The notes under the pieces are model-generated. The model searched no databases and was not told the origin of the DNA. It saw only the letters and a list, made by a program, of their open reading frames with translations. Made by a program: the position numbers and the translations under genes. Below are positions 1 through 7,584 of a DNA stretch of 17,673 bases, in pieces (within the stretch, counting starts at the first letter, position 1; the number at the start of each line of letters is the position of its first letter). Source of the stretch: Thermoplasmata archaeon (GTDB taxonomy: Archaea; Thermoplasmatota; Thermoplasmata; Thermoplasmatales; Thermoplasmataceae). The stretch spans positions 1-17,673 of the forward strand of contig JAKAAE010000019.1 of NCBI GenBank assembly GCA_021797225.1. The letters run 5' to 3'.

Positions 1-306
1 AGAAAAATTGAATCTGCTTATTGCTATGTCCAGATTTTTCTGGTCAATATATAAATTAAACTGGGTATAATCAATATTCTCCAGTATCGTTTTAAAAGAT
101 GCCCTATTTCCATAAAACCATAAATTTCTGTAATCAGGAGAGACAGCCAGAACTCCCCTTATCACTCCATTATCGTAAATAAGCTGCGAATTCCTACCGC
201 TTTCTTCCAGAAGTGCAGACATCATAGTATTTTTATAAGGGTCCTTCATGAGGAATTCCTGCGCAAGATAACGATTTTCATCTGAATATGGCGTTACTGT
301 AGCCAT
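1..306 (-). CDS. Partial GNAT-like protein, N-terminal 102 codons
   Basis: An open frame runs from the ATG at 306 leftwards to base 1 without a stop, so the C-terminal part lies outside the window. The visible protein begins MATVTPYSDENRYLAQEFL and has the pattern FL-x2-DP-x2-N-x3-(S)ALLE at residues 18-34. I associate this pattern with the N-terminal half of some two-domain GNAT acetyltransferases in archaea and actinobacteria. The acetyl-CoA-binding motif would be in the missing part, so function is not shown. An AT-rich TATA-like stretch at 323-334 sits about 25 bases upstream of the ATG, which fits a leaderless transcript and supports this start. It is divergent from the MFS gene at 501, with 194 bases between the two starts. 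Confidence 0.6.
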   Translation of the reverse strand, partial: MATVTPYSDENRYLAQEFLMKDPYKNTMMSALLEESGRNSQLIYDNGVIRGVLAVSPDYRNLWFYGNRASFKTILENIDYTQFNLYIDQKNLDIAISRFNFS

Positions 307-322
307 AATAGATAATGATAGA

Positions 323-334
323 TTATTTAATTAA
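323..334 (-). promoter_or_regulatory. TATA-like box of the partial GNAT-like gene
   Basis: On the minus strand this reads as an AATTAAATAA-type element centred about 23-26 bases before the ATG at 306, the spacing expected for an archaeal TATA box driving a leaderless mRNA. It was assigned by position and composition only, and the whole region is AT-rich. Confidence 0.4.
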
Positions 335-470
335 TTTAACTAGTTTTAATTCTAAAAACTGACGACTTTATGGGTTAATATCTAATCAGTTATTCCCATA
401 GAATAAACTTCCATTGTGATATTTAACAATATTGAAAATATAATTTATCAATAAATTATTTAGTAATAAT

Positions 471-480
471 ATTTAAATAT
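471..480 (+). promoter_or_regulatory. TATA-like box of the MFS exporter gene
   Basis: The stretch atttaaatat lies with its centre about 26 bases upstream of the ATG at 501, so transcription would begin at or next to the start codon. No Shine-Dalgarno sequence precedes the ATG, consistent with a leaderless transcript. Confidence 0.45.
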
Positions 481-500
481 TTAACTGCAATTTAAAAATA

Positions 501-2177
501 ATGCAGGATAAATGGATAGCGCTCAGTAATACTACAATAGGTCAATTAATGGCAACAATCAATACAAGTATAATCATTGTAGCTCTACCTGCTATTTTTG
601 ATGGGATTCATTTAAATCCAATGTCACCCCAATCATTTCCATATCTACTATGGTTAATAATGAGTTATATGATTGCACTCTCCGCACTTCTTGTGAGCAT
701 AGGAAAACTTTCAGATATTTTCGGGAGGGTTAGAATCTTTAATCTTGGCTTTCTGATATTTACAATAGGTTCTATTCTCCTTTATATGGCTCCTGGAACA
801 GGTTATACTATAGCACTGGAGCTTATAATATTTAGAATAGTTCAGGCAATCGGCGGCTCATTTATAATGGCCAATACATTTGCGATAATTACAGATAATT
901 TCTCCCCAAGAGAAAGAGGTTTTGCTATATCCATAAACAGTGTGGCGGCAGTTTCAGGAGTCAGCATAGGTATAGTCCTGGGAGGCATACTGGCAACCAT
1001 TTACTGGAGGGATATATTCCTTGTCAGCATTCCTGTAGGAATATTCGGCACTTTCTGGTCTTATACCAAACTTAAAGATAAGAGGGAAAGAGCAGCACGG
1101 CATATTGACATATCTGGCAATATTATCTATGCAGTAGGTTTCATTGTACTTTTGCTCGGTGTTACATACGGCATTACGCCATACAAAAATAATCCGATGG
1201 GTTGGACCAATCCAATGGTGATAGCAGCCCTTATTGCCGGTACTGCAATGCTGATAATCCTCCCGTTTATAGAAAAGAGGGCAAAGAGCCCGATATTTGA
1301 TGCAAAGCTTTTCAGATCAAGAAATTTCAGTATAAGTGTATTCACTGCATTTGTTTCTGCTCTGGGCATGATGGGATTAATGTACATGTTAACTCTTATC
1401 TTCCAGGGAATATGGCTTCCTATACACGGATACGGGTATTCTGTGACACCACTCTGGGCAGGAATATATATGTTACCATTACCAATATCCATGGGTATCT
1501 TCGGTGTACTTTCAACTAAATTGTCGCTACGTTTTGACCCAAGAGTTCTTACTACTGCAGGCCTCTTCATTTCTGCCTTTTCACTACTTGCCCTTGTACT
1601 TTTAACCTATGATTTTTCATACATATTTTTATCTATAGTGATAACAATATTCGGTATAGGTTACGGCATATTCAACGTGCCAAATCTTACAGTTGCCATG
1701 TCATCGGTTCCACCAAGTGAGAGGGGAACAACTTCAGGAGTTCTTAATACGATGAGAAACGCCGGTTATACAGCAAGCATCGGTGCATTCTTCTCTATAC
1801 TGATACTTGGACTGGCACTTTACTATCCAGGAGCTATAACTTCTGCACTATCAGGAGAGCAGGCAACATCACTCACATCATATTTTTCAGGCATACCGCC
1901 AACCGAGATTTTATTCTCCACCTTTCTAGGACTCAATACAGTAAAGGATGTTCTGACAACTGTACCGCAAGGTGTGCTTTCAGGCATATCAGCAAATACG
2001 ATCGGTACAATTACCGGTCATCACTGGTTCCCAGAAACAATTGCACCGGCCTTCATGACATCCATGCATGACGTTTTCTATGTGGGATTTGGAATCACGG
2101 CCTTCGCGGGAATAATTTCCATGTTCAGAAAACCTGTTGAATATCCTGAAGATTCAAAAAAGGAAAAGGAAAAATGA
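501..2177 (+). CDS. MFS transporter, DHA2 (EmrB/QacA-like) drug:H+ antiporter family
   Basis: A 558-residue integral membrane protein of the major facilitator superfamily. The length, and about fourteen hydrophobic segments, fit the 14-helix DHA2 branch, which exports drugs and other small organic compounds in exchange for protons. Visible signatures are the TM1 segment with LMATINTSIIIVALPAI, motif A GKLSDIFGRVRI in the TM2-3 loop, an R-x3-Q-x2-GG segment (RIVQAIGG) in TM4, and a glycine-rich motif C in TM5 (GVSIGIVLGG), the antiporter motif. The C-terminus is short and lysine-rich (DSKKEKEK). The ATG at 501 is supported by a TATA box about 26 bases upstream. The GNAT gene follows after 47 bases on the same strand. 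Substrate cannot be told from sequence. Confidence 0.9.
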   Translation: MQDKWIALSNTTIGQLMATINTSIIIVALPAIFDGIHLNPMSPQSFPYLLWLIMSYMIALSALLVSIGKLSDIFGRVRIFNLGFLIFTIGSILLYMAPGTGYTIALELIIFRIVQAIGGSFIMANTFAIITDNFSPRERGFAISINSVAAVSGVSIGIVLGGILATIYWRDIFLVSIPVGIFGTFWSYTKLKDKRERAARHIDISGNIIYAVGFIVLLLGVTYGITPYKNNPMGWTNPMVIAALIAGTAMLIILPFIEKRAKSPIFDAKLFRSRNFSISVFTAFVSALGMMGLMYMLTLIFQGIWLPIHGYGYSVTPLWAGIYMLPLPISMGIFGVLSTKLSLRFDPRVLTTAGLFISAFSLLALVLLTYDFSYIFLSIVITIFGIGYGIFNVPNLTVAMSSVPPSERGTTSGVLNTMRNAGYTASIGAFFSILILGLALYYPGAITSALSGEQATSLTSYFSGIPPTEILFSTFLGLNTVKDVLTTVPQGVLSGISANTIGTITGHHWFPETIAPAFMTSMHDVFYVGFGITAFAGIISMFRKPVEYPEDSKKEKEK

Positions 2178-2224
2178 TTTGTACCTTATAAGAAATATTA
2201 TGAACTTGTTCAAATTCTAGACTG

Positions 2225-2908
2225 ATGATCAGGCAGGCTAACAATGATGACTGGGAATATATAAGTGATATTTCTGCAAGATCAGGTTATGATGATTATA
2301 TCAACACTCAATATGGACCATCGTATCTGGATGCAGGGAATGTCTATGTTATAATAGATAAAACCATCCAAGGATTCATTAAACTGGAGAAGCTGAATGA
2401 TTGTTCACTCTGGTTCAGTGGATTGCGTGTAAGACCAGAGTCAAGAAGGAAGCATCTGGGTACTCAACTTCTGGACTTTGCATATGGGTTTGCATACAGA
2501 AATGGATTACATTCCCTGCGATGCATGGTTGAAACCAGTAATGAGCCATCAATAAGGCTTATGGACTCATATGGCATGAACGTGGTGTCCAAATTTTTCT
2601 TTTTTGTTGGAGGCATAGACATTTCTAATTATCTCTACGATTCAACAAAATTGGATAATTTCATCAACAAAAATTGGAAATTTGAGCACAACAACGATAA
2701 GGTCTACAGAAAAGGGACTGCACAGGTTGCCCTATATAGGGAAAGACTGGAATACTATACAATATTATCAGGGACATCCTTCGAATATACTGGTACAGGT
2801 ACAACATGTGCACCAGAAGGACTTGCAAGATACGTTGAACTCCCAAATGATCAAGAGTTTCCATCAGGATATATTTTCGAAAAGCAAATAACCATAGATA
2901 GACAATAA
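2225..2908 (+). CDS. GNAT family N-acetyltransferase
   Basis: A 227-residue cytoplasmic protein with a GNAT fold in its first 130 residues. It begins IRQANNDDWEYI, a typical GNAT beta1-alpha1. The acetyl-CoA-binding motif A region follows as LRVRPESRRKHLGTQLLDFA (residues 68-87), and then an SIRLMDSYGM segment typical of motif B. The usual R-R-x-G-x-G/A loop reads RRKHLGT, so the first glycine is His77, a deviation worth noting. The last 90 residues do not resemble the common GNAT core and may be a substrate-specific extension. It lies 47 bases after the MFS exporter gene but has its own TATA-like aaatatta at 2193-2200, so it may be separately transcribed. The acceptor substrate is unknown. 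Confidence 0.82.
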   Translation: MIRQANNDDWEYISDISARSGYDDYINTQYGPSYLDAGNVYVIIDKTIQGFIKLEKLNDCSLWFSGLRVRPESRRKHLGTQLLDFAYGFAYRNGLHSLRCMVETSNEPSIRLMDSYGMNVVSKFFFFVGGIDISNYLYDSTKLDNFINKNWKFEHNNDKVYRKGTAQVALYRERLEYYTILSGTSFEYTGTGTTCAPEGLARYVELPNDQEFPSGYIFEKQITIDRQ

Positions 2909-2924
2909 TATTTTATCCAGAAAT

Positions 2925-3185
2925 CTAACCTTTATTATTCCAGATTCTTTCTTCAACCAAATAGAACAGACAACCTGTAAGTTTTCCGTCAATCATTGGA
3001 TTGTTGGTATCCATCTTGAATTTTCTACTGTCTGTACACCAGTGCACCACTTCCCAAGAGTGTATGCCATTCCGCTTCGGCAAATATGTTTCTAAACCCA
3101 AGGCTATTAGATTTTCAACTATGTATACTTTGAACACTTTTTCCATTCTGTTGAACAGTGGAGTCGAAATACATATGCCAGTCAT
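2925..3185 (-). pseudogene. Decayed nucleoside 2-deoxyribosyltransferase with internal deletion
   Basis: The frame extends up to 3236, but the start that matches the family is the ATG at 3185 (MTGICISTPLFNRMEKVF). This N-terminal part aligns with the intact paralogue at 11134-11592 (DIYISAPLFNEMEIRF), including ETYLPKRNG against STYLPQRDG. After about nine unmatched residues the frame jumps to CTDSRKFKMDTNNPMIDGK, which aligns with QTDTRSFATGQNNLMLDHS near residues 107-125 of the paralogue. About 55-60 residues between these blocks are absent, including the DEG-x3-ELG segment with the presumed catalytic Glu and the binding aspartates. There is no frameshift or stop; the loss is one clean internal gap. 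It is probably inactive, though an expressed small protein cannot be excluded. It ends 16 bases from the GNAT gene on the opposite strand. Confidence 0.7.
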
Positions 3186-3283
3186 AGCATAGAAATTGTT
3201 GCATTCAGAATAATCTGTATGTTGACACGTTAGCAAAATAACAAAATTCGCTTCATTTTATGGATAGAATTAATAATTCTAAA

Positions 3284-3967
3284 TTATTTTTTTCTACCTG
3301 ATATAATATAAACTGTTCCAAATGCCTTTTCCTCGAATAAATCCAGCACAAAATACTTCTCAAAAATTGCCCTTATCTCGGAATTTGTCGGTATTCTCTT
3401 ATAAATATAATATATAAATCTGTAATCCGAAGGTTTTTCATGACCAAGTATTGCCATATATGGCTGGATATATTTCAAATATACGCCTGAAATAAATCGG
3501 AGGAACCGGTTATCGGATTTTCCCATGGCTATGATTCCCACAGAATTTGAAGTTACTCTGGCAAATTCTTTTACTACAGGTTCAATACTGTCAGCCGCAT
3601 GCAAAGCAAAGGTGCTCATAACAGAATCAAATGAATGGTCCTTAAAGGGAAGATTATCGAAGGAAGCTAATACCATATTACCATTGACTATAGAATTTTT
3701 AAGCATATTTTCTGAATAATCGCTCATTACCGTAAAGGCGTCAGAAAACTGCCTTATTGTAAATGTAAGCTCACCCTTTCCACAGGCTGCATCAAGTATT
3801 TTTTCAGGTTTATAATTCACAATAATCTGCTTTGCAATGAACGTTCTCCACTTAACGTCCTGGAAAAAGGATATGTATGCATTTGCCCTATCATAGCCTT
3901 CTGGAATCTTATTATATATTGAATTTAATTCACGGTCGGTAACCCCAGTTTTATCAAATTCAGACAT
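3284..3967 (-). CDS. Class I SAM-dependent methyltransferase, UbiE/MenG-like
   Basis: A 227-residue Rossmann-fold methyltransferase. Motif I is LDAACGKGEL (residues 58-67), the acidic loop after beta2 is SDYSENML (82-89), and the beta4 region reads FDNLPFKDHSFDSV (103-116), the phrase typical of UbiE/Methyltransf_11 proteins. The C-terminal half resembles the menaquinone methyltransferase layout, with an aromatic YLKYIQPYMAIL segment before a Y-x4-RIPTNSEI stretch. The order makes menaquinone-type quinones, so quinone methylation is a reasonable guess, but another small-molecule or translation-factor substrate is possible because a Trm112-like gene lies divergently 138 bases away. The ATG at 3967 is supported by a TATA-like AT-rich stretch near 3991-4000 on the minus strand. 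Confidence 0.8.
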   Translation of the reverse strand: MSEFDKTGVTDRELNSIYNKIPEGYDRANAYISFFQDVKWRTFIAKQIIVNYKPEKILDAACGKGELTFTIRQFSDAFTVMSDYSENMLKNSIVNGNMVLASFDNLPFKDHSFDSVMSTFALHAADSIEPVVKEFARVTSNSVGIIAMGKSDNRFLRFISGVYLKYIQPYMAILGHEKPSDYRFIYYIYKRIPTNSEIRAIFEKYFVLDLFEEKAFGTVYIISGRKK

Positions 3968-4074
3968 CTGTAAAGATAATATGTAAGGATATTAATATGT
4001 TTATATTAAGCTGTATTGATTGACTTTTTTCTCACGCTAATATACGGTCTAACCATCATATATAGTTAAAGAAC

Positions 4075-4086
4075 AAATATTTATAT
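4075..4086 (+). promoter_or_regulatory. TATA-like box of the Trm112-like gene
   Basis: The stretch aaatatttatat is centred about 25 bases upstream of the ATG at 4106, so the mRNA is probably leaderless. The intergenic region 3968-4105 is shared with the divergent methyltransferase gene, which has its own AT-rich element near 3991-4000. Confidence 0.45.
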
Positions 4087-4105
4087 TATCAATGTATATT
4101 TATTA

Positions 4106-4420
4106 ATGGAAGAGCGTTTTATTGAAGTTTTACAGTGTCCTGAATGTGGAAAATCAAATTTAGAAATTCTTATATTCTCTGAAGGAGCAACATTGCGCTA
4201 TACATGGAATGTAAACGGTCAAACAAAAATGGATAAAACCAATTTAACTCAATATAAAGATGGAATAATCTTGTGCCACAGCTGTGAGGCATGGTATCCT
4301 GTCAAAAATGATATACCTGTAATGCTACGCATGGCACTCAGGGACAATCAAAAAGATAAGGAATTTTTGGAAACTTACAAAAATAATATACCTGAGGATA
4401 TTCATTATATTTATAAATAA
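4106..4420 (+). CDS. Trm112-like zinc-binding protein
   Basis: A 104-residue protein of the Trm112/UPF0434 type. It has an N-terminal CPEC pair (Cys11, Cys14) and a second pair CHSC (Cys57, Cys60) followed by EAWYPVKNDIPVML, the family's characteristic ending to the zinc ribbon (YPI-x-(N/D)-GIP-x-ML). The C-terminal tail with KEFLETYKNNIPEDI also resembles archaeal members. Trm112 proteins are small activating subunits that stabilise and stimulate several SAM-dependent methyltransferases acting on tRNA, rRNA and release factors. The UbiE-like methyltransferase gene is divergent next to it, which makes a partnership plausible but unproven. It converges with the MFS gene ending at 4448. Confidence 0.8.
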   Translation: MEERFIEVLQCPECGKSNLEILIFSEGATLRYTWNVNGQTKMDKTNLTQYKDGIILCHSCEAWYPVKNDIPVMLRMALRDNQKDKEFLETYKNNIPEDIHYIYK

Positions 4421-4447
4421 GATAATGAATAATGATTATTTTATTAG

Positions 4448-5746
4448 TTATTCTGTTATAGGGTCTGTTGAGCGTTCCTGCTTTCCATATAATACAAGTC
4501 CCAGTATTAGAACTATTCCAGCTATATACATTTCCACAATCCAGAGTGTTTTGATATTAATTATATGTGCAGGAGCAGTCAGCAACACTATGGCGGTTCC
4601 TCCGAAAATTGCTCCTCCATTATATATGATACCGATGGCCGTGGAACGAAACCGCTTGCTGAATGATTCTGCAAGGAATACAGGAAGTGCAGAGAATATG
4701 AGTGCTTCAAGAAACAGTTGTATAGAAAATACCATGGTAAACATAAAGAGATTTGTTGTATAGCCGAAGATGACAAATAATGCTGTGGGTACCGTGAATA
4801 TCACCGAGAATATCAGCATTGGCACTCTTCTGTCCTTGAAGCTTCTTGCCAGTATTCCACCACTCCAGACACCGAGCAGCGAGAAGAAATTGATCACCAG
4901 CAAAGCATATAAAAGTCCGGAACCCAGATTCAGGAAGTCATCACTGCCGATAACTGGATAAAAGGAACCAGTAGCTGTATTCATGAAAAGAAGCCCGGAT
5001 GTAATCATCAACCCGAAAGCCACGCTCCTTCCATTTTTGAACATTTTTTTTATTGGCGATTTCTCCACTTCATTGCTCTCCTTCATTTCATTAAATACCT
5101 TTGTTTCCTTTGACAGGCGCCTGATTATAAGTGTAATCATTCCGGGAATTATAGATGTCAGCATCAATATCCTCCAGCCATAGGATGCAAATGCAGCTGT
5201 TCCCATGGCAGCGACTAAAAGTATTTCAACAAATACTATAAGAAAATACCCTGTCCCAAAGCCGGACTGTACGAAGGCTCCTGCCTGTTCTCTTTTTTCC
5301 GGTCTTACACTCTCCATTGATAAAGCTGTGCCACCACCGTATTCTGCACCTGCAAATATTCCATCAAGAAATAGAAGAACATAAAGCAATACAGGCGATG
5401 CTATTCCAGCCTGTGAATATGTAGGAAGCAGGCCAATGGCAGCCGATAACAGAGAAAAACCCACAATTGAAATACTAAGCATATTTTTCCTGCCTTTCCT
5501 GTCACCAATAAAGTTACCGAGAATTGCAGAACCAAAAGACCTCGCAGCAGCCCCGAATGTTACCGGGAGAAGCGTTAATACCAGAGCGAGATACCCAAGA
5601 TATTTGGGAAATATAAGTATACTCATATAAGAAAACACTAAGAGATATGCAATGGATGTGTATCCATCCAGTATCCAGCCCCCCCATGCAGCCGTAACCT
5701 GCAATATTTCGTTACCTGTGAATCCCATAAATTTACCATTAGACAT
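4448..5746 (-). CDS. MFS transporter, metabolite:H+ symporter type
   Basis: A 12-helix major facilitator superfamily protein (432 residues from the chosen start). Motifs seen include the early WGGWILDGYTS in TM1, like the DGFD/DGYD segment of metabolite:H+ symporters; FIGDRKGRK, a motif A variant; DGIFAGAEYGGGTAL in TM4, with the GAEYGG typical of the MHS/sialate-type branch; and SKRFRSTAIGIIYNGGAIFGG near TM10-11. The substrate is probably an organic acid, sugar acid or similar metabolite. An in-frame ATG at 5776 would add ten residues (MLCISSGGTI) that do not look like the family. The ATG at 5746 is preceded by CAGGGGGAAC, an imperfect Shine-Dalgarno-like stretch, and matches the usual N-terminus better. 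A TATA-rich region lies at 5818-5852, implying a leader of about 50 bases. Confidence 0.85.
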   Translation of the reverse strand: MSNGKFMGFTGNEILQVTAAWGGWILDGYTSIAYLLVFSYMSILIFPKYLGYLALVLTLLPVTFGAAARSFGSAILGNFIGDRKGRKNMLSISIVGFSLLSAAIGLLPTYSQAGIASPVLLYVLLFLDGIFAGAEYGGGTALSMESVRPEKREQAGAFVQSGFGTGYFLIVFVEILLVAAMGTAAFASYGWRILMLTSIIPGMITLIIRRLSKETKVFNEMKESNEVEKSPIKKMFKNGRSVAFGLMITSGLLFMNTATGSFYPVIGSDDFLNLGSGLLYALLVINFFSLLGVWSGGILARSFKDRRVPMLIFSVIFTVPTALFVIFGYTTNLFMFTMVFSIQLFLEALIFSALPVFLAESFSKRFRSTAIGIIYNGGAIFGGTAIVLLTAPAHIINIKTLWIVEMYIAGIVLILGLVLYGKQERSTDPITE

Positions 5747-5817
5747 AATAGTTCCCCCTGACGAAATACATAGCATTAAACAGCCATGTTAAAAATATTA
5801 CTGAATTACACTCGATA

Positions 5818-5852
5818 ATTTATATATAGTATATATATTTATTTATATAAAC
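5818..5852 (-). promoter_or_regulatory. TATA-rich promoter region of the MFS symporter gene
   Basis: Minus-strand reading gives overlapping TATA-like elements (TATATAAAT and TTTATATAAA types) in the 89-base or longer gap before the MFS symporter gene. The proximal element near 5824 would place the transcript start near 5798. Several equivalent elements overlap, so the exact box cannot be chosen. Confidence 0.35.
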
Positions 5853-5865
5853 AAATTTAAAAAAA

Positions 5866-7305
5866 TTATTCGGTTTCAAAGTCAGCATAGTTAATATTTT
5901 CGCTGTAATTTTCCTTCTTATTTATATATCTGGAAGTATAGCCATAATAAACTCCCATGTAGATTAGAAGGCCCACAAGCGAACCAAAAAGAGCCTCCGG
6001 GAAGTAATTGAATATGAAATCATATGGGCCTATTCCAAATATTGCAATTACAGTGCCTATCAGTGCGGGAATGAGTGCATCTATTCGAAAATTCATGAAA
6101 ATGGATTTCGGTATATTATAGTAATCAGCTATCTTTGTTGTATGCCTTAAGTGTACAAACCAGTCGAATATGAGTATGAATGTAAACGGGAAAATTATTG
6201 CAGCAAGAGTATCTATAAATGTCTCTATATGTGCTAGAATACCTGCTATTGCCAGAATTATTCCACCTGTACCCAGAAGTATAGTTGCTATGGGCTGGGC
6301 TAATTTTTCATTAGGTTTCTTTTTAAATGCTGGCTGTAGAGCTGCAAGGAGATCCGCCGTAGCAGGATACAAATTCATGGCGTTTGTATGAATTATAGCC
6401 AGGGAAACTCCAAGCGCAGCTATGAAAACCACTATGCCGAAAAGTCCATGTAGCCCGGGAAATGAAAGTACTGCAATATTCCAACCTATCTTTGGCTCTA
6501 CGCTATTGCCGACCAGGCCGATAAGCCCCATGAGCAATACCGGAATCATGATTCCTACAGGACTGGATATAAAGTATGTGAACTTTTTTGACACAGAGTC
6601 TGTGTTTGAGAATGGATGTGCGAATCTAGTCTGAGTTGAAATTTTATAGGACCATGCAAGTATGGAAAAACCCAGAAGGAAATCCAGTGCACCTCCCCAT
6701 GTAAAAGCACCAATAGGATGCATGAGCATGGAAAAATTGATGCTGTACGTTGTAAGAAGGAAATATGCAAGAATAATATAACTTACTATAAGAATAGGTG
6801 CACTGTATCTGAAGAAGTATTCCAGCCACTTAGCTCCGAATAACACCAGGACAACCTGGATTATGCCCATAACGACATACCAGATAATTATATTAGAGTG
6901 GGTTAAACTGCTTATGATTGCCGCTCCAACAGTATCGTTCAAACCAAAAAATCCAAGATTCAGAAATGTAAATACAAGAGAATAGGCTCCGGATGTCATG
7001 AATCCATAGGTTTTTCTTGAGACTACTAAAGACGGTACTGGAATCTGCCTTCCCATTTCAGCAACCAGTCCGGCGGGTATCACACCTATGAGCAATGCCA
7101 GAATTATAGCTACTGTTGCAAATGGAATTCCCATATCATAAAGCTCTAATCCCACAAGGGGTGTAAGTGCGGAGGCACTGGCCATAGCCCAGAATATTAG
7201 TATTTTTCTCGACGACATTGTACGGGCACTGTTAGGTATGGGATTTACACCCACAATTTCAAGCCTGTGCTCTACAACTTCGTTATCAAAACTTTTAACT
7301 ACCAT
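5866..7305 (-). CDS. NCS1 family nucleobase permease (cytosine/purine type)
   Basis: A 479-residue membrane protein of the nucleobase:cation symporter-1 family, relatives of CodB and Mhp1, which import cytosine, purines, allantoin or hydantoins. The start region VVEHRLEIVGVNPIPNSART-MSSRK followed by a TM1 with FWAMASASAL is typical of NCS1 proteins, as are the TM3 segment FGLNDTVGAAI, the GAFTWGGALDFLLGF stretch and the late IIFPFTFILIFDWFV segment. About twelve hydrophobic helices are visible. The frame is open up to an ATG at 7404, but the added 33 residues are unlike the family. The ATG at 7305 has a TATA-like box at 7322-7333 at leaderless spacing, so it was chosen. The nucleoside hydrolase and deoxyribosyltransferase genes nearby suggest a nucleobase substrate. 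Confidence 0.87.
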   Translation of the reverse strand: MVVKSFDNEVVEHRLEIVGVNPIPNSARTMSSRKILIFWAMASASALTPLVGLELYDMGIPFATVAIILALLIGVIPAGLVAEMGRQIPVPSLVVSRKTYGFMTSGAYSLVFTFLNLGFFGLNDTVGAAIISSLTHSNIIIWYVVMGIIQVVLVLFGAKWLEYFFRYSAPILIVSYIILAYFLLTTYSINFSMLMHPIGAFTWGGALDFLLGFSILAWSYKISTQTRFAHPFSNTDSVSKKFTYFISSPVGIMIPVLLMGLIGLVGNSVEPKIGWNIAVLSFPGLHGLFGIVVFIAALGVSLAIIHTNAMNLYPATADLLAALQPAFKKKPNEKLAQPIATILLGTGGIILAIAGILAHIETFIDTLAAIIFPFTFILIFDWFVHLRHTTKIADYYNIPKSIFMNFRIDALIPALIGTVIAIFGIGPYDFIFNYFPEALFGSLVGLLIYMGVYYGYTSRYINKKENYSENINYADFETE

Positions 7306-7321
7306 AAAAGGGCAAAATAAA

Positions 7322-7333
7322 TTTATATTTAAA
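7322..7333 (-). promoter_or_regulatory. TATA-like box of the NCS1 permease gene
   Basis: The minus strand reads TTTAAATATAAAT here, centred about 23-26 bases upstream of the ATG at 7305. This decides the start codon, because the longer frame from 7404 would place this element inside the coding region. Confidence 0.5.
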
Positions 7334-7508
7334 TGTAACTCTTGATGTTTTAAAGTTAGATTTTTATAAAGGAAGAAATGTATTATATTTAACGTAGTTT
7401 TCAATAATATTGATTTTTAGAAATCCGTAAATATCAGCTACATATAGTTATTATAATATAGTATAGGCTGCAAAACATTGTTTACATTGGATTGTTTCTA
7501 TGAATAAA

Positions 7509-7553
7509 ATATTATAAAAACAGCGACCTTCAAAATATTTATATTATAAAAAC
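7509..7553. repeat. 13-bp direct repeat, two copies
   Basis: The sequence atattataaaaac occurs at 7509-7521 and again at 7541-7553, start to start 32 bases apart, close to three helical turns. It lies between the 3' end of the HTH_10 regulator gene and the NCS1 permease promoter. The composition is AT-rich, so a chance repeat is possible; a paired regulator site is speculative. Confidence 0.35.
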
Positions 7554-7584
7554 TTAGAGATTAATAATATAAGACAAAATATTA

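Noticed and set aside
1127..1570. 147-codon minus-strand frame inside the DHA2 exporter
   Set aside because: It is a shadow of the plus-strand membrane protein gene with no family motif of its own.
4429..4441. Palindrome AATAAT-g-ATTATT between the convergent Trm112-like and MFS genes, as a two-way terminator
   Set aside because: A single-base loop cannot form a hairpin, and pure A/T sequence makes it likely chance.
5747..5776. Ten-codon upstream extension of the MFS symporter
   Set aside because: The added residues do not fit the family N-terminus, and the ATG at 5746 has a better ribosome-site-like sequence before it.
7306..7404. Upstream extension of the NCS1 permease by 33 codons
   Set aside because: The extra residues are unlike the family, and a TATA-like box at 7322-7333 lies inside them at the right spacing for a start at 7305.
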